Shown: positions 1 through 12,126 of the stretch, piece after piece
How positions within the stretch are numbered: position 1 is the first letter of the stretch
Layout of the letters: each line of letters begins with the position of its first letter
From: Ciborinia camelliae
Lineage: Eukaryota > Ascomycota > Leotiomycetes > Helotiales > Sclerotiniaceae
DNA length: 64,000 nt
Direction of reading: 5' to 3'
Assembly: GCA_025890175.1 (NCBI GenBank)
Contig: JANPYM010000005.1
Coordinates: forward strand, 655,085 to 719,084
The notes under the pieces: generated by a model
Told to the model about the DNA's origin: nothing
The model's input: only the letters and a program-made list of their open reading frames with translations
Database searches by the model: none
Position numbers and translations under genes: made by a program

Positions 1-1956
1 AGTGGGGAGAGAAGGGGGGTGGAGGAGGGGTAGAGGGGGGAATGACGGGCACGGGAGTCAGAGCGGAATTTCAATGGAGGGAACGAAAGAAAGAGGATTG
101 CTAGAGAATTGTGAAAATGTGAAAATACCGGGGGGGGAGAAATAGAGCAAGGGAATAGGGGGAGAAAAGAGTTTAGAACAGAGATAGCGAGGAAAGAAGA
201 AGACAAACCAGCAAGCGCCGGATCATTCGGGCTTAACTTTGCAAGAGAAGCCGGATTAACAGCAGGATAATGCACAACAGCTGCATGCGGATTCCGCGTC
301 GACGGCGAAAGAGATTTTGGGAGATCATAGGCCGAAAGAAGGTTATTGAGGATTCTAGCTATTGGGAGTAGGGACGAGGGGTTAGTAGGTTGGAGTTTGT
401 TGTGTGTAAGGAAGGAAAGGGAAACAAGGGTGGGAGAGGGGGGTGAAGCATATTTGTGGTGATGAAGGAGGAGGAGGAACGAGAAGGCAAGGCAAAGAGA
501 AGGCAGGATTCTGTTCAGAGAATTATCTTACCATCCATCTGCATAAACTCTCTCACTTTCATCGGGCGTTCAAAACCCCGCGGAATCCGCGCGTCGGCAT
601 CCACTTTCGGATGGATCTCAGCGTTTAGCATGGATTTTCTCACCATACCGTTGGCGATCTGGGCGCACATGTTTACTCTTGGGGTGTGTCAGCTGAGTCT
701 GAGGTTAATTTGGGGGGGGAGGGAGGAGGAATAGAAATAAGAGGGAAGGGAAGGACAAAACTAACCGTCTGATTTTCTCAGTAGTATTTTCGTCGTTTGC
801 TCTCCGACCACGCCTGGCCCGGTTGTCATCAGAAACCGACTCGGATTCTGTGTCAGAACTCGCGACTGCTTTTCTATTTCTTCCGCCTCCTCTTTTCCCA
901 TTCCCATTCGCATTTCCACTATTTCCTCCATTCGCATTTCCACTATTTCCTCCATTCGCATTCCCATTCCCATTCCCTCCATTCCTCCCTCTTCTCCCTT
1001 GATTTCTATCCTGCGATCGATCTCGGGACCGATTTCTCGGATTTGGATTCGAATTTGCATTCGAATTCGAATCCACCGAGTCCCTACTCTGAGACATTAA
1101 CTTCGCAATACTCACCGCCGTTCCCGGGGGTAAATTAATTTGCAAATAGCGTTGCAGGACATCGCGAATGAGATCTGCAAGAGGGATGTTATTTGGATTT
1201 GGGTGATTGTGTTGATGGTTGATGTAATTTTGATGGATGTGGTGGGAAAGGGGTGAAGGGGAGCGGGAAGGAGAGCGATGGCGGTGGTTGTGATTGTGAT
1301 TGTGGTTATGGTGCAGATGAGGGTGATGGGGGTAATTCATTTTGGGTTTATTTTGGGGAGGGGGATCAGTGCGATGGCTTGAGATTGTGGGGGAGGGGTG
1401 ACTGGACGGGGAGCGGGAGCTGGTTGGAGAAGGTGGATGTGTGTGTGTGCGGAGGGAGTGGTGGGGATGGCGTTCGTGGGAGAGGGACAAGAGGTGGGAG
1501 GATGTGGATATGATGGTTTGGGGGAGACGGAGGAGGAGAGGGGATATATGTTGGTGGGACTGGTTGAACAAGATGTATATACTCTTTTGGCAGAGACTCT
1601 GGACGAGGAAGAGGCAAATATACTTCCGGCTCTGGCTCCACAAATTGTATCCGTGGAGAAGGTTCACGTCTCACGATCGGTCCAAATGGAACTCGCTGAA
1701 ATGTCTGCGGAAACAAAAACTCCGGCTCGGATTCTAACTCTGGTTCCGGATAATAGACAGGAGTAATAGGGCGAGGTTGTTCATAAATTTGTTCGGGTGG
1801 ACAAATTCTCGGGGCAGGAAGAGGATACAATGGAGATGGAAGGGGATATCGATGACGGGGTTGGGATAAAGCGAGGGATGCAGGATTAGGATATCGTTCC
1901 CTCCTTTGCTTTCTTCGAGGGCTGGCACAGAAAAGATGGAGGCAAAAATCGAGCAT
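1..1956 (-). CDS. Hypothetical low-complexity protein, multi-exon, cut by the left edge
   Basis: I do not recognise this protein. An open frame from the ATG at 1956 to 1366 encodes a Pro/Glu-rich stretch. A second frame (about 1340 down to 766) encodes His/Asn-rich repeats, an Asn/Gly-rich stretch with two identical GGNSGNAN units and a basic Ser/Asp tail. From there the exons join cleanly: exon end at 766 (donor GTTAGT), next exon 677-532 (acceptor AAG, donor GTAAGA), next exon from 358 (acceptor ATAG) which stays open to base 1. All three junction phases agree and give a non-repetitive segment containing KVREFMQMDG and RILNNLLSAYDLPKSL. The join between the Pro-rich and His-rich parts is unresolved: it may be an intron, or translation may start at the ATG near 1340. 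The C-terminus lies outside the window. The 766-358 exon chain is the best supported part. Confidence 0.5.
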
Positions 1957-2867
1957 AAAGGACTATCTAGGAAAAGGATTTCCGGTGAGAAAGAGAGATT
2001 TATGACTCTTATTTATAGTTTGTTTTCTACTTATCGTGATGCGAATATGCAGATGCAACTGCCACATGCCAGCGCAACCAGTGGTTACTAGTCAAAATAT
2101 CCTGCAGATATCTCAACATATGCGTAAGTGGGCGATCCAATTATAATAAGTGACAGATGTGAAAATGTAGCAAACATAAAGAATAAAATGTTTGTGTAGG
2201 ACAAAAATAGGTATCGAGGCTGACTGACGAGCTCTTAGCGAGGTTTGATCTTTTTCGTCCCACGAATACTGACTGCAAGGTAGCTGTGTAAACCCGCTCT
2301 CGCAGCAAAACAAAAATGACTAGAATGTACATGAGACTTCATGTATATGCCTCATCAATAAGAGTGCCAGCTTGGCTGGGATATATCGACACAAGCATTG
2401 ATTACTACTAGGTATGCGCCTTTGACCGCCTCGCTCTCAGCCCCCAAAATTGATTATCTGATTATGACTGTCGACTGAACTAGATTGTTGAACCCTTTCC
2501 CAGTATAGGATCAACGACGTAGTACAGTCGTCCTAGTAAAGCGGTGAATTTGACCAACATGACAATCTTTCGAAGAATTTGTCATATTCATATCTAGTAG
2601 GAGAAAAGGAAGATGGACATGCTACCTCGGAATGAATTGCTACATTTCGATTTGTAAATAGTATTAGCCAGTAGCGATATCAAGCTATAAGAAATCGCCC
2701 ATTGTTATTGTAGTCACATCTTGCGCGACAGCAATCAGCCCTCAGAAACCCGTCTGGGATCTATATGACGAAGCCTCGTGGTATACCTATATTAACATGT
2801 TATATCATACAAAATAGCTCCTTGTCACTCATTACCCAAACCTGGAATTCACCATAGCCTGAATCGC
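1957..2867. other. Intergenic region, about 0.9 kb
   Basis: Lies between the start of the left-edge gene and the 3' end of apn1. Only short random open frames are present. I see no RNA gene, repeat or element here. It must contain the promoter of the left-edge gene and the apn1 terminator, but no specific site can be assigned. Confidence 0.6.
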
Positions 2868-4451
2868 TCAATGGGAACAGCCACCGTCTTCAGAGTCTTC
2901 GTCATCACTCTCTTTCTTGTTTTTCTTCGCGGGTCCTTTTTTGAACATGGAATCAAGAGTTTTTTGCCCTTTTTTAAGAACTTCTTGCTTTTTCTTATCA
3001 GCTTGACCCTGGAACTTTTTTCGTTCATCTGCTCCTAAATCCTGTAGGCGTTGCTCTTCTTCTTTAAACTCTTTGCTTTCAGGATCTCGTTCGAGTAGCC
3101 CCTCTAGTAACTTAATTTCAGTAGCCCACATAGATGGATCTTCGACATTCTTCCCATTGGCATCTTTCTTTTCGGTTGGTGTCTCGAGAACCATAGGCAT
3201 ATTTTGAAAAGGTTCAAAATTTATGACGTTGTGAAATGCTCTGAGCCCGAGAAATCCTGTACCGATGTTTGCGTGTAAATCCCGATTTGATGCCAATGGC
3301 GACTTGCTGTCATTGAGATGTAAAGCCTTCAGGTATGGTAATCCAACGACTTTGGAAAAACTATCCATTGTCTCCTTAAAAGCTTCGGGTGATCGTAAAT
3401 CATATCCTGCAGCAAATGTATGACAAGTATCTAGACAAACACCAACTCGGGATTTATCATCAATGAGGGCGATAATGTCCCGAAGATCCTCCCATGTAGA
3501 ACCAATAACATTTCCGGCTCCTGCCATATTCTCTAATAATGTGATCACCGTCTTAGTTGCCTTGTGGGCTTTGTTCAATTGGGCTGCAATACGTGCGATT
3601 GCTTCCGGTCTTGGATTGCCACCTGTACTTCCAGGATGAAAGTTGTAGAGCTGAATACCCAATTCCTCACACCGTTTTAGATCATCAAGGAAACAATCAT
3701 ATGCTTGCTTAGCCTTTACTTCGTCTGGTTGTGCTAGATTAACAAGATATGAACAATGTGGAAGGACGTGTTTCGAAGCGTCATATTTTTGTTCCTTGCA
3801 GAAAGCCTTAAATTGATCGCGAGCCTCAGGGGCAAGGGGAGGGTTTACCCATTTCCGTTGAGATTTGAGGAATACCGCGAAAGCATTGCCGCCGATTCGG
3901 AGTGAGTTATTTACTGAATTTTGGACGCCTAACAGAATTAAATCAGAAAAGGCTTCCGCAGCTCAAGAGAGGTTACACTTACCTCCAGCACCACTAACAT
4001 GAGCTCCGATATATACAGCTTTCTTTAAAGCCGAAACCAATGTGCGTTCGACTACCGGCATAGTTTCTGCGTCTTTTTCTTCCTTTGTTTTCCTCTTTTT
4101 CGTAACCTTCTTCTCGGAAACAGTTCCTCCGTCCTCTTCCTCTTCGTCTTCCTCCTTCAGTTTGCGTTTTACAGGAGCTTTCTTGGTGACCGCTGTCGCC
4201 TTCTCCCTCACAACATCCGCTTTTGTACCTTTGGTTGCTGGATTTCGGGGTCCAATAGGTTCTTCATCTGAGTACTCTTCCTTCGTCGTTTGCTTCGGGT
4301 CTCCCTTCCTCGGTATTGACTTCTCGACTTTATCAATAATTTCCGTACTCTCAGCCTTTACTTCTTTCTTCGTTGTCGCACCGGCGGTTCGAGTTGTTTG
4401 AGTATCTGCGACAGCAGTATTAGCATTCCGACCAGATCTTCGAGGAGGCAT
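2868..4451 (-). CDS. apn1: AP endonuclease Apn1 (endonuclease IV family)
   Basis: Class II apurinic/apyrimidinic endonuclease that cleaves 5' to abasic sites in base-excision repair. Two exons, 4451-3983 and 3928-2868, joined across a 54-nt intron (donor GTAAGT), give 509 aa. The first about 150 residues are a lysine/glutamate-rich extension, probably holding nuclear targeting signals. The TIM-barrel domain starts at YIGAHVSGAGG, split by the intron. The zinc ligands of Nfo enzymes are visible in order: HCSYLVN, FHPGS, ENMAG, CLDTCHTFAAGYD, LHLNDSK, RDLHANIG and VLETP. A second lysine-rich tail ends in an acidic patch. All family-critical His/Asp/Glu residues appear to be present, so the enzyme should be active. 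The length exceeds yeast Apn1 because of the N-terminal extension, which is common in filamentous fungi. Confidence 0.96.
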
Positions 4452-4681
4452 CGTTGCTTGCTAGTGCGTGCTGTGGTTGTGTTGGGCTTAAAATGTTCAC
4501 AGCTGATGGTACCTGATCTTTAAAATAAGAAGCGCGCTCTACGAAATTATCATCCTAAACGCGTGAGCACGTGACTAGAATTTGCTCAATTTAGGTGGCC
4601 ATGTTACAATGTATTCGTGATTATTATTTAGCCACATAGAAAAATGGTGGTATATGTAGTATAATTTGCTGTCCTATAATA
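4452..4681. other. Short intergenic spacer
   Basis: About 230 bp between the apn1 start and the 3' end of the RED-family gene, both on the minus strand. It carries the apn1 promoter and 5' leader. No element is recognised. Confidence 0.5.
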
Positions 4682-6334
4682 CTATGATGCAGCTTTCCTA
4701 CTCTCGACTATCTTCATAACATCCGCTGCACTATTCGCATCCCCCTTTCTTTTCTTCGAACCTCTCTTCCTCTTAGACTTGCCATCTCCCTTCTCATCTT
4801 CATCATCATCACCTTGACCCCACGCTGACAATTTAACTTTCGTCTCATCAAAATCGGCTTCATCCTCAAATCGACTACTTCCAAATCCCATATCCATATC
4901 CTCCATATCGCGATCATCCAGTTGTAGCATCTTTTTCCGCCGGGCTTCTTTTGCGGCTTCTTCAGCTGATTCGGAGGCATTTGATATAGGGTTGAGAGTG
5001 GAGGCTTTCTTGAGAGCAGCGAGAATAGTTGGGTCGCTGAAAGCTTTTGGTTTGGTCTCATCACCTGTTGCTGCAGGCTCGGAGTCGCCAAAATAATTCA
5101 TAGGTTTATTGGGTCGTGGAGGCGGTGCTATGCTTCCAGATTCGGGTTCTTCTTGGGGCGGATCCTGAGTCTTGGGCTTTTTCCTTTGGGTATCTTCCGT
5201 AACTTCTCCATCTTCAGCCTCCGCGTCTGTTTCCGAATCTTCATCTTCAAGCCCAGCCAATGGATCATAATCATCTCCCACATCATCAAATATATCGATG
5301 TCTTCTTCCTCCGGTTCTGGCACCTTTGGTATTTCTGGAACTTCCATACCCAACGGTTTCGCATCTTTGTCCGGCATTAATAGACCATTTTCTTTCTCCT
5401 TTTCCGATTCCATCTGCACTCTCCTGACCTTCCTTTTTTCATTTCCATTTTCGTCAACAATAATGAGAACCTCTCTTCCCTTTCCATCCCTTTCAATCCT
5501 GGTCGTGGATCTTGGAGCTCCAACCTTTTTGAATCTCGCTCCTAAAGATGGTTGCGCTGCCTCCTTTGCTGCCTGTCTCGCCGCCTTCATCTCTGCCAAA
5601 ATTTGGTCTCTAGTCCTTTTCTTCCCCGGAACTAAACTAGGCGGAGCCATCTCTCCCCTCTTTTTGCCCTTCTCCTTCTCGACAGCAACAACATCCTTTC
5701 CCTCCAACTTCTCAAACTCCTCATCCAAATCCTCTGGCTCTTCGGCATCCTCTTCCTCGTTATTCTTCCCACTTAAAACATCCTCGCCCCTCCTTACTCT
5801 CTCTAATAACTTATAATCGAGTCCTTTGACTAAATGTGTGCTCTCCACATCACCACCTAATATCTCGTCCCTTAGTTTTAAGAAGGTAGCTTCGTCGATC
5901 TGTTGTAATTTCATCATCTCCTCCAGTGCCTTGACTCTAGCAGCTTTGTCATCTTCATCTTCATCGATGCGCTGTTTGGTGCGATCCGTATAGCCGGCTG
6001 CGAGTTTCGAACCTTTAGGTGCGGCGATTGAGCGAAATTTCTTAGGTTGTAAAGGATTGTTTAGAGCTCGTTGTTCGGCGACCTGACGGGCAAAATCAAC
6101 ACCACCTACTGAGCGACTGGAAGGTTAGTTAGCTCTGAGTATATAGGTTCGATTGACAGGACTATTTCAGGCTTACGGTGTCATAGGTATTGAACTTCGC
6201 ATTCGAGAACCAAGGGCTGAAGATGTTGCGCCATCTCGTCTGGGAGTTCCGCTAATGCTTGAATTCTTATCTCCTGCCGCAGCTGGTCTTGCAGGTGTAT
6301 CCAGTACGAGTTTTCGGAACTGTTGATTATTCAT
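4682..6334 (-). CDS. RED-family (IK/Smu2-like) spliceosomal protein
   Basis: Two exons, 6334-6177 and 6116-4682, separated by a 60-nt intron (donor GTAAGC, acceptor CCAG), encode 530 aa. The start is the ATG beginning MNNQQFRKLV. The conserved RED N-terminal region runs from about GGVDFARQVAEQ (near residue 55) through AAGYTDRTKQR and DYKLLERVRRGED (near 170), the signature of human RED/IK and plant SMU2. The rest is charged and disordered, with acidic blocks around DIFDDVGDDYDPLAGLEDE and a Lys/Arg-rich C-terminus. RED with Smu1 is a component of the spliceosomal B complex. The family assignment rests on the N-terminal motifs; no Smu1 gene is seen in the window. Confidence 0.85.
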
Positions 6335-6741
6335 GGTGATTATGTTGTGAATTAGAGAGAATTATAGTAAGGTTCAAAATCTTGAGTCTGGAGATATGCA
6401 GCTCACTCTTGTCGCAATTGTCAGGGTCGACAAGGGTAGAATAGCGTATGGTACGGCAATATTTATAGCGCAGTTCACCGCCTTTATATGCCTATTCACG
6501 ACATAATTGGTTATTGATGCAAACAAACATATTTTGAGGACATTGGCAACGCTACTCGTCCCAAGTACTTCAGGTAAACTTCATTGTATTTATTATCTGA
6601 TTGATTTTGAACCCAGTACGATATACTCTCTCTCTGAGGATACCCTCAGAGTATGTATCGGTACTAATTCTCAAACCATCATAAATTTTCAGAACCACAT
6701 CCATTGGTATCCCACTTACTTCCCCCCTCACACGCAAACAA

Positions 6742-8434
6742 CTACATCTCAAAACCCCATGATACACCTTTCATGCCCTCCCTTGGTACCATATCTACCA
6801 TAACCTTCTTCATCGGCGGAGCTATTTGAGTGGACACGTTGCTGAGATCTTGACCGGGCTCATACCACTTATTTCCCCTTGGAATGATATCAAACCTCAT
6901 TGCCAACATGCCTATGAATGCCGCCATTAGAGGCGTGACAAAACCTTGACCTGGGCATGTATTTACTCCGCCACCAAAGGATCGAAATGCATGTACAGGA
7001 ACTTTATGGGAGAATCGATCAGGACGGAAAGAATCCGCCGTTTCTCCCCATACACTCTTGTCGAAGTGAAGTCTTTTGTTGGCGATGATTACCAATGAAT
7101 CTTTCTGAAGTAGGTATTGGTCTTTACCGACAAATGTGTCTTCCATGACTAGGCGAGGTCCAGTTCCTGTTGATCGGAATCTCAAGGTTTCTCTTATCAT
7201 CGATGTGAGTATTGGTAGTTGATTTAGCTTCTGTAAATTGATTTTACGGACTGTCTCTCCTTGTGCCAAAATTTCAGTTGTGGTAATTTCCTCTATCTGA
7301 GTTCGAATCTCATTGACAAGGCATGGGTCAGAAAAAAGTTGAAAAATTGCCCAGAATGCTGTTGGGATTGTGTTTGCTAAGGACGCGATTGCGTTGACTG
7401 CTTCGTTCTTGGCAAGATCTGAGTGAGAGTCGTCCGTTTTATCAACCAGCAATTGGTACCTGGCTTTTGTGAGTACTGAGCCGTCGAGGTATCCACCGCT
7501 GGTGAAGTAGCGTTTGAAACCGTTCACCACTGCATCTCGACCGGATACAGCTTTGGAAGCGACAATGCCTTTTAGGAAATTTGGTAGTAACAAGTTCATT
7601 GAAGCATCGGAGAAAGCCCTATATATGTCAGTCTTCATCTTGTATCTTATGTTGTGCAGCGCAGACCTACCAGAATCCTGCTTCGACCTTTGGATCTCGA
7701 TACGGATTTTCGACTCCATACAAACTTTCCGTGGTTACAACCGTCATTTCGTGCCGCACCCATTCCCACAGATTAATTTTGTTGTTGGTATTATCGTTTC
7801 TTGACAGTACTTCCAGATCATCTAGTCGGTCGTTTGTTGCTAGTGCTGCGTCCTGAAGCATGCTTTGCATGCCGCCCACTGGAGAGAGCGCACCCTGTAT
7901 GGCCTTTATCCCTTTGAGCATCAAACTTGGGTTGTCAGAGTCAGAGTGCACATCGGTAAGAAGTCTATCTGTCGCGGCCTCGCTCAAGTCAGCCAATTGG
8001 GCCGTGAACAGTCCTTCCAATTGCCAGAGTGAAATTGATTTATGTTGACGTTGAAGAGATGGCATTAGGTCAGGCGAAGTAACAACATGAATGTCTTGGT
8101 TAATCATGCCGATAGTAAAAATTGGGAGGCCCCATTTTTGACTACCCATATGGGAAAAAGTTTGGTTAGTCCCCACGATCAGTCCACAGAAGTATTTATA
8201 AGATGTAGCTTACCTCAAAAGGTTGTAGTAGTTGTTTTTGTGCCTGAAAAGACCTATGATATGGCCGATGACTGGTATAGTTGGAGGAATACGAGCCGGG
8301 CCGCTGGAATCTCGTTTGATGTTGCGGGGGAGAAATGCATTGATACAGAGAGCGATGACTCCCAGAGCAAGGAGGAAACAAAAGCGGGAATCTCCCAGGG
8401 CAGGTAAGAAATAAAATCGGTAATTCTCGATCAT
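6742..8434 (-). CDS. Cytochrome P450 monooxygenase, membrane-anchored
   Basis: Three exons, 8434-8214, 8141-7671 and 7618-6742, with in-phase junctions (donors GTAAGC and GTAGGT), give 522 aa. The N-terminus has a hydrophobic anchor (LLALGVIALCINAFL) followed by the proline hinge PPTIPVIGH. The K-helix ExxR is ETLR (about residue 371) and the heme loop is FGGGVNTCPGQ (about residue 449) with the thiolate Cys. The GGG-x-N-T-C-P-G form and overall style recall the CYP7/CYP8-like fungal P450s, but substrate and CYP family cannot be read from sequence. The neighbours are housekeeping genes: no polyketide or peptide synthetase, transporter or regulator lies nearby, so a secondary-metabolite cluster is not supported. 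It probably works at the ER with cytochrome P450 reductase. Confidence 0.93.
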
Positions 8435-11142
8435 CTTGTGGAGGATGGGTGTTGCCAGAAGACCTCTAGTGCTATTACGGGATGCCTATGCGTATGGGGA
8501 CAATTCTCAAAATATTCATGGAGGAATAGAACTTCATATGAAGAGGAGGTTCGTATGGTCTATTAAAGAAAGTGTCTTGTTGAAAGAAGAGGTCCTATCT
8601 TTGAGGAAGTCCTTTGAAGGTAAAAGAGCTCCACAGAAGAGAAGAAACAGGCATAATAGCATATGCCATTGGTTACAGAATCAATTCTATATACATATTC
8701 ACCGAGGTCTACCCTCTCTGACCTCTCCTCTCTTGTTAAAATTGGCTCTGGCAATCTCTTATTCTTCTTCCTAACACTTTCATTGGAATTGGCTATTCAA
8801 GTCTGGGAAGTTGAGAATAACTGTCAGATAATTTACTTTGTCACCGAGGAAAGGCTTAAATTCTAGGTTTCCTTCTTTGCCGAGCCTCATTCATTCTTAT
8901 TTCAAATGTGATGTGGAGAACCGAGCTAATAGTAGGAGTAACAGGGGTGGATTTATCAGGTCACATGGGGACTATACTAGCGTAGTATTAGCTTAGGACC
9001 TTGCTTATAAGCAGTCCCAGTTTAGATCTTGAATCCACATCCCCTTCTACTGAAACTCAAGCTATTTTCTGGCGACATGTGCAGGATAATCCCGGTTCTT
9101 TTCGGGATGATGAATCTGATTCGTTCGTCAAGTCGCTTATTAATCATCAACTTCAACTTCGACAAAAATCATAGGTTCGCTAAGCATTAGCAAGTGGGTC
9201 GTTTCGGAGTACCCACCACGCTTTGTCAGCACTTAGGAACCTCGCCCGATTCGCTAGTTTATACAGCATTTTCAATATTTACGAATTTCACGCTTAGTTC
9301 AGTATTTCGACACTTCTCATTGGGCATATGCACGTTAAGTCCTACCCTTGCCTCGAATTGGTCGACTTAGGATTCTGGGTATTTAGTGGCTAGTTTAAGC
9401 GTACTACCGGGGCTATAGTCTATAAAAATTCCGTATAAGATTTGGGGTTCAATTTGGAGGCATGTGATTGGTTGGTTTAGGAGAGGTTTGGGAGTCGAAT
9501 AAGGATACTAGGATTGGAAGGATATGATAGGTTGAAAAACGTGTATTTAGTTCGCAGGGGCTCACTTATGATTGGCCGGAGTAGTAAGTGGAGGGGATTA
9601 GTCAGCAGGATTAGGTTCATAAGCTCAAGTAGTATAGGCACTATCGCCCTTAGGGGTATGGTGTGTGGTTCAGTGGTAGAGCTCTCCATTTTAATTTCAA
9701 GCTATTTTCTGTAGGTTGTGCCGAGCCTCATTCATTCCTGTGCAAAGAACTGGGCTAATAGTACCTGCCTACTTTGTGCCACTATTCACAATATGAACAG
9801 TGAAGTGAACGATGCTTTATTCAACCAACACCTGTGTTTGTAAACAACTTCAGCTAGGTAGGTAGTCAGTCTCACAGTGCAAGATACCTAATCCATACCC
9901 CAGTCAATATTCATTCACCCCCGCTTCCACTGACAATAAGCTTATTTCGGATGAGAATTTTATTGGTGAATGATATGATCTTAAATTTTCTCATTCTGTA
10001 GAATTCACTAAATTCTCGCATTCGCTAAAGTCGACCTTTTTTCTGAAGCATGGATGGATCCATTAGGTAGGTAGATGCAGGAGAGATTCCATTCCTTTCA
10101 TGTTTAGAACTTCGATTCTGTAATGTGAATGAATCCTGTGAAAGCTTGTATTTGAGATCTCGGAGTTTCGGTTCTCTTGGCTATACCTAGGCATTCTCAG
10201 TTTACCTAACTCCGAATGGACTACAATAGTTGATAGTTCTGCGCTCTGGGAGGGTACCTAGTACCTATGGAAGGGTTGATTTATTATTAAGCGTACGATC
10301 CTCAGGCTATATAGGCCATATAGGCGCCATTTTAATGGTGACGTCATTTCTCCTCTGGATACGGTGGTTATTGTGTAAATGTAATGGTCTTCTTATTCAT
10401 TCTGGGTTCCTTGGTGCAGTGTTTTTTAAAATTGAAAGCACTTTCATCATGAGGGTGTGTTTGAGTGTTCATTTATATCTACCAGTTATATGTCATGCGT
10501 AATGCTGTGGAACGACTATCTCGTCCCAAGCATAGATCTAAAAGTTTCTGTGATGTTTATGATAATTTTACCTCTGATCTCTCGTGTTGAAAATAAATAT
10601 CGCCTATACAGGCCGAAAAATGGTAGTGGGAGCTTCATGTGGATGGGTTGCTGGTATATTGTCTCTCTATTCTTATCGGGGATCTAAGATACATATGATC
10701 TCTTTAGAAAGTTGGGCTATCTGAATCTACTCTGTATCGACACCAAATCTTGTTTTGGACGATGATATGAATCTTTCAAAGCTGATGGTGTTGATAATGC
10801 ATCTGTTGCTCATATTTCACTTGCGAGGTACACCTCCCCTAGATACTAGTGCTCATTTGCAAGACGTGAATGATGTAGTATTCTTGGAGGAAAGGGTATT
10901 AGATCCGCCCCTTTCATTTTCGGAGATGATATCCCTAGTTCGATGTTATAATCTTGCACGACTTTAATTGTTTTCGAGTCGAGACTGCTGTATGCCAGAT
11001 AATTGTTCCCATATTCTTTCAGTCTTCTCTCGCTGGACATTTTTATTGTTTACCATTCTGCAAACATTCTTCCCAATATTCAACATTCTTTTGAACCCTA
11101 CAAATCATTCAAAAGCTCTACATTATCCACCATTTTCTTATT
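8435..11142. other. Gene-poor spacer with decayed repeats
   Basis: A 2.7 kb region without a convincing gene. The first few hundred bases should hold the P450 promoter. A diverged duplicated segment is visible: GCCGAGCCTCATTCATT occurs near 8883 and again near 9721, followed in both by a similar AACYGRGCTAATAGTA stretch, and CAAGCTATTTTCTG occurs near 9058 and 9699. Bases about 9031-9172 form an open, protein-like stretch of about 49 codons (containing TQAIFWRHVQDNPGSF) ending in TAG, which may be the relic of a gene or element. Short open frames elsewhere show no coding character. Confidence 0.45.
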
Positions 11143-12126
11143 ATGCATCATCATGACGGAAATAAATCCCCACGATCTGATTGGGGAAAGAATGCGATTT
11201 TTGCATCTCAACACACTGATCATCGAGTTCTGTCACGTCCATATCAAGTTCTGCCACTAGATCAAGTTCTGGCTCCAGTTGGCGCCTCCATTGATAATCG
11301 AACTCTGCCACGTCCAGTTAGTGCCTTCTTTGGTAATCGAGCTCTGCCACGTCTAGTTAGTGCCTCCGTTGATTATCCACGTCCAGAGATGGTTTCTCTT
11401 GGTTACACTGGGAAAGGACAACTAGACCACTTGACCCAAGGAAGTGGATACGAAAATGGCTCTAGGGATGTTTTAAACGTTATTCAACCGTCAAATGATT
11501 TATTGTCAGAAGGAGAATATAGATATGCAAACGGTTCAACATCGCAAGTAGGAGGTGAACATTCAAATGGTTCAAAATCCCAAGGTGGATATCGAAATTC
11601 AGATGGTTCCATGTCACAACCAACACGTGAAAATTCAGGTTTCAGAAGTCAGAAGTTTCAAGGTCCGACTCCTGACAAACACAATATGCGGGGTAATATT
11701 ATCATAGAGCAAGTTTTTGGGAGTTTAAAGCCGAAATTGTGGATCACGATCGTTAAGACGGATGAAGTATTCGTATTCAATAGATTTCTTGAAGTGGAGG
11801 ACTTCTTTAAAGTTTCTCGGATCAATATTCACAGTGCACAAAAAACAGATCGAACTTTTGATTCCTACAAAGGGACATGCAAAATAGAACTGGACGCGCC
11901 ACTGCAGCCGTGTAGGCCTAAAGCGGTTGTAATTGAGGATTTCAGTCCCAGGCAAAATAAAAGAGTACTATTTTCCAATATTGACTTAGTGGTAAGGGCT
12001 TTTGGAGTCTCGAGAAAAGTTGTGACTGTTGCGATTAGGACTGCAAGGACTGTTCGGGCAAGAAAGAATACCTATTGCGCTGTGGGAACACCCCGTACTG
12101 TCTCATACCGAGAGATAGATTTATAG
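11143..12126 (+). CDS. Hypothetical protein with short internal repeats
   Basis: A 327-codon open frame begins at the ATG in TTATGCATCATCATG. I do not recognise it. Residues about 25-80 contain imperfect repeats around NRTLPRPVSA / NRALPRLVSA / VDYPRPEMVS. Residues about 95-175 are Gly/Ser/Asn-rich with a repeating (A/S)NGS-S/KSQ-GG pattern and look disordered. From about residue 180 a globular stretch begins (RGNIIIEQVFGSLKPKLWIT, VFNRFLEVEDFFKVSRI). The C-terminus is basic. A possible donor (GTAAGG near 11991) means the real 3' end could be spliced elsewhere. It is the first of a run of apparently lineage-restricted genes. Confidence that it is expressed is moderate. Confidence 0.45.
   Translation: MHHHDGNKSPRSDWGKNAIFASQHTDHRVLSRPYQVLPLDQVLAPVGASIDNRTLPRPVSAFFGNRALPRLVSASVDYPRPEMVSLGYTGKGQLDHLTQGSGYENGSRDVLNVIQPSNDLLSEGEYRYANGSTSQVGGEHSNGSKSQGGYRNSDGSMSQPTRENSGFRSQKFQGPTPDKHNMRGNIIIEQVFGSLKPKLWITIVKTDEVFVFNRFLEVEDFFKVSRINIHSAQKTDRTFDSYKGTCKIELDAPLQPCRPKAVVIEDFSPRQNKRVLFSNIDLVVRAFGVSRKVVTVAIRTARTVRARKNTYCAVGTPRTVSYREIDL

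Noticed and set aside
797..1766. Plus-strand open frames over the His/Asn-rich region
   Set aside because: They are antisense to low-complexity repeats and lack splice-supported continuation, whereas the minus strand gives a phase-consistent exon chain.
4042..5816. Ser/Phe-rich plus-strand frames opposite APN1 and the RED-family gene
   Set aside because: They are complements of Lys/Glu-rich coding sequence on the minus strand.
6742..8434. Possible secondary-metabolite cluster around the P450
   Set aside because: Neighbours are APN1, a spliceosomal protein and an orphan gene; no core biosynthetic enzyme, transporter or cluster regulator is present.
9661..9690. TGGTTCAGTGGTAGAGCTCTC looks like the D-arm and A box of a glycine-type tRNA gene
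   Set aside because: The downstream sequence cannot form an anticodon arm or T arm and no B box (GGTTCRANYC) follows, so there is no complete tRNA; chance or a tRNA-fragment relic.
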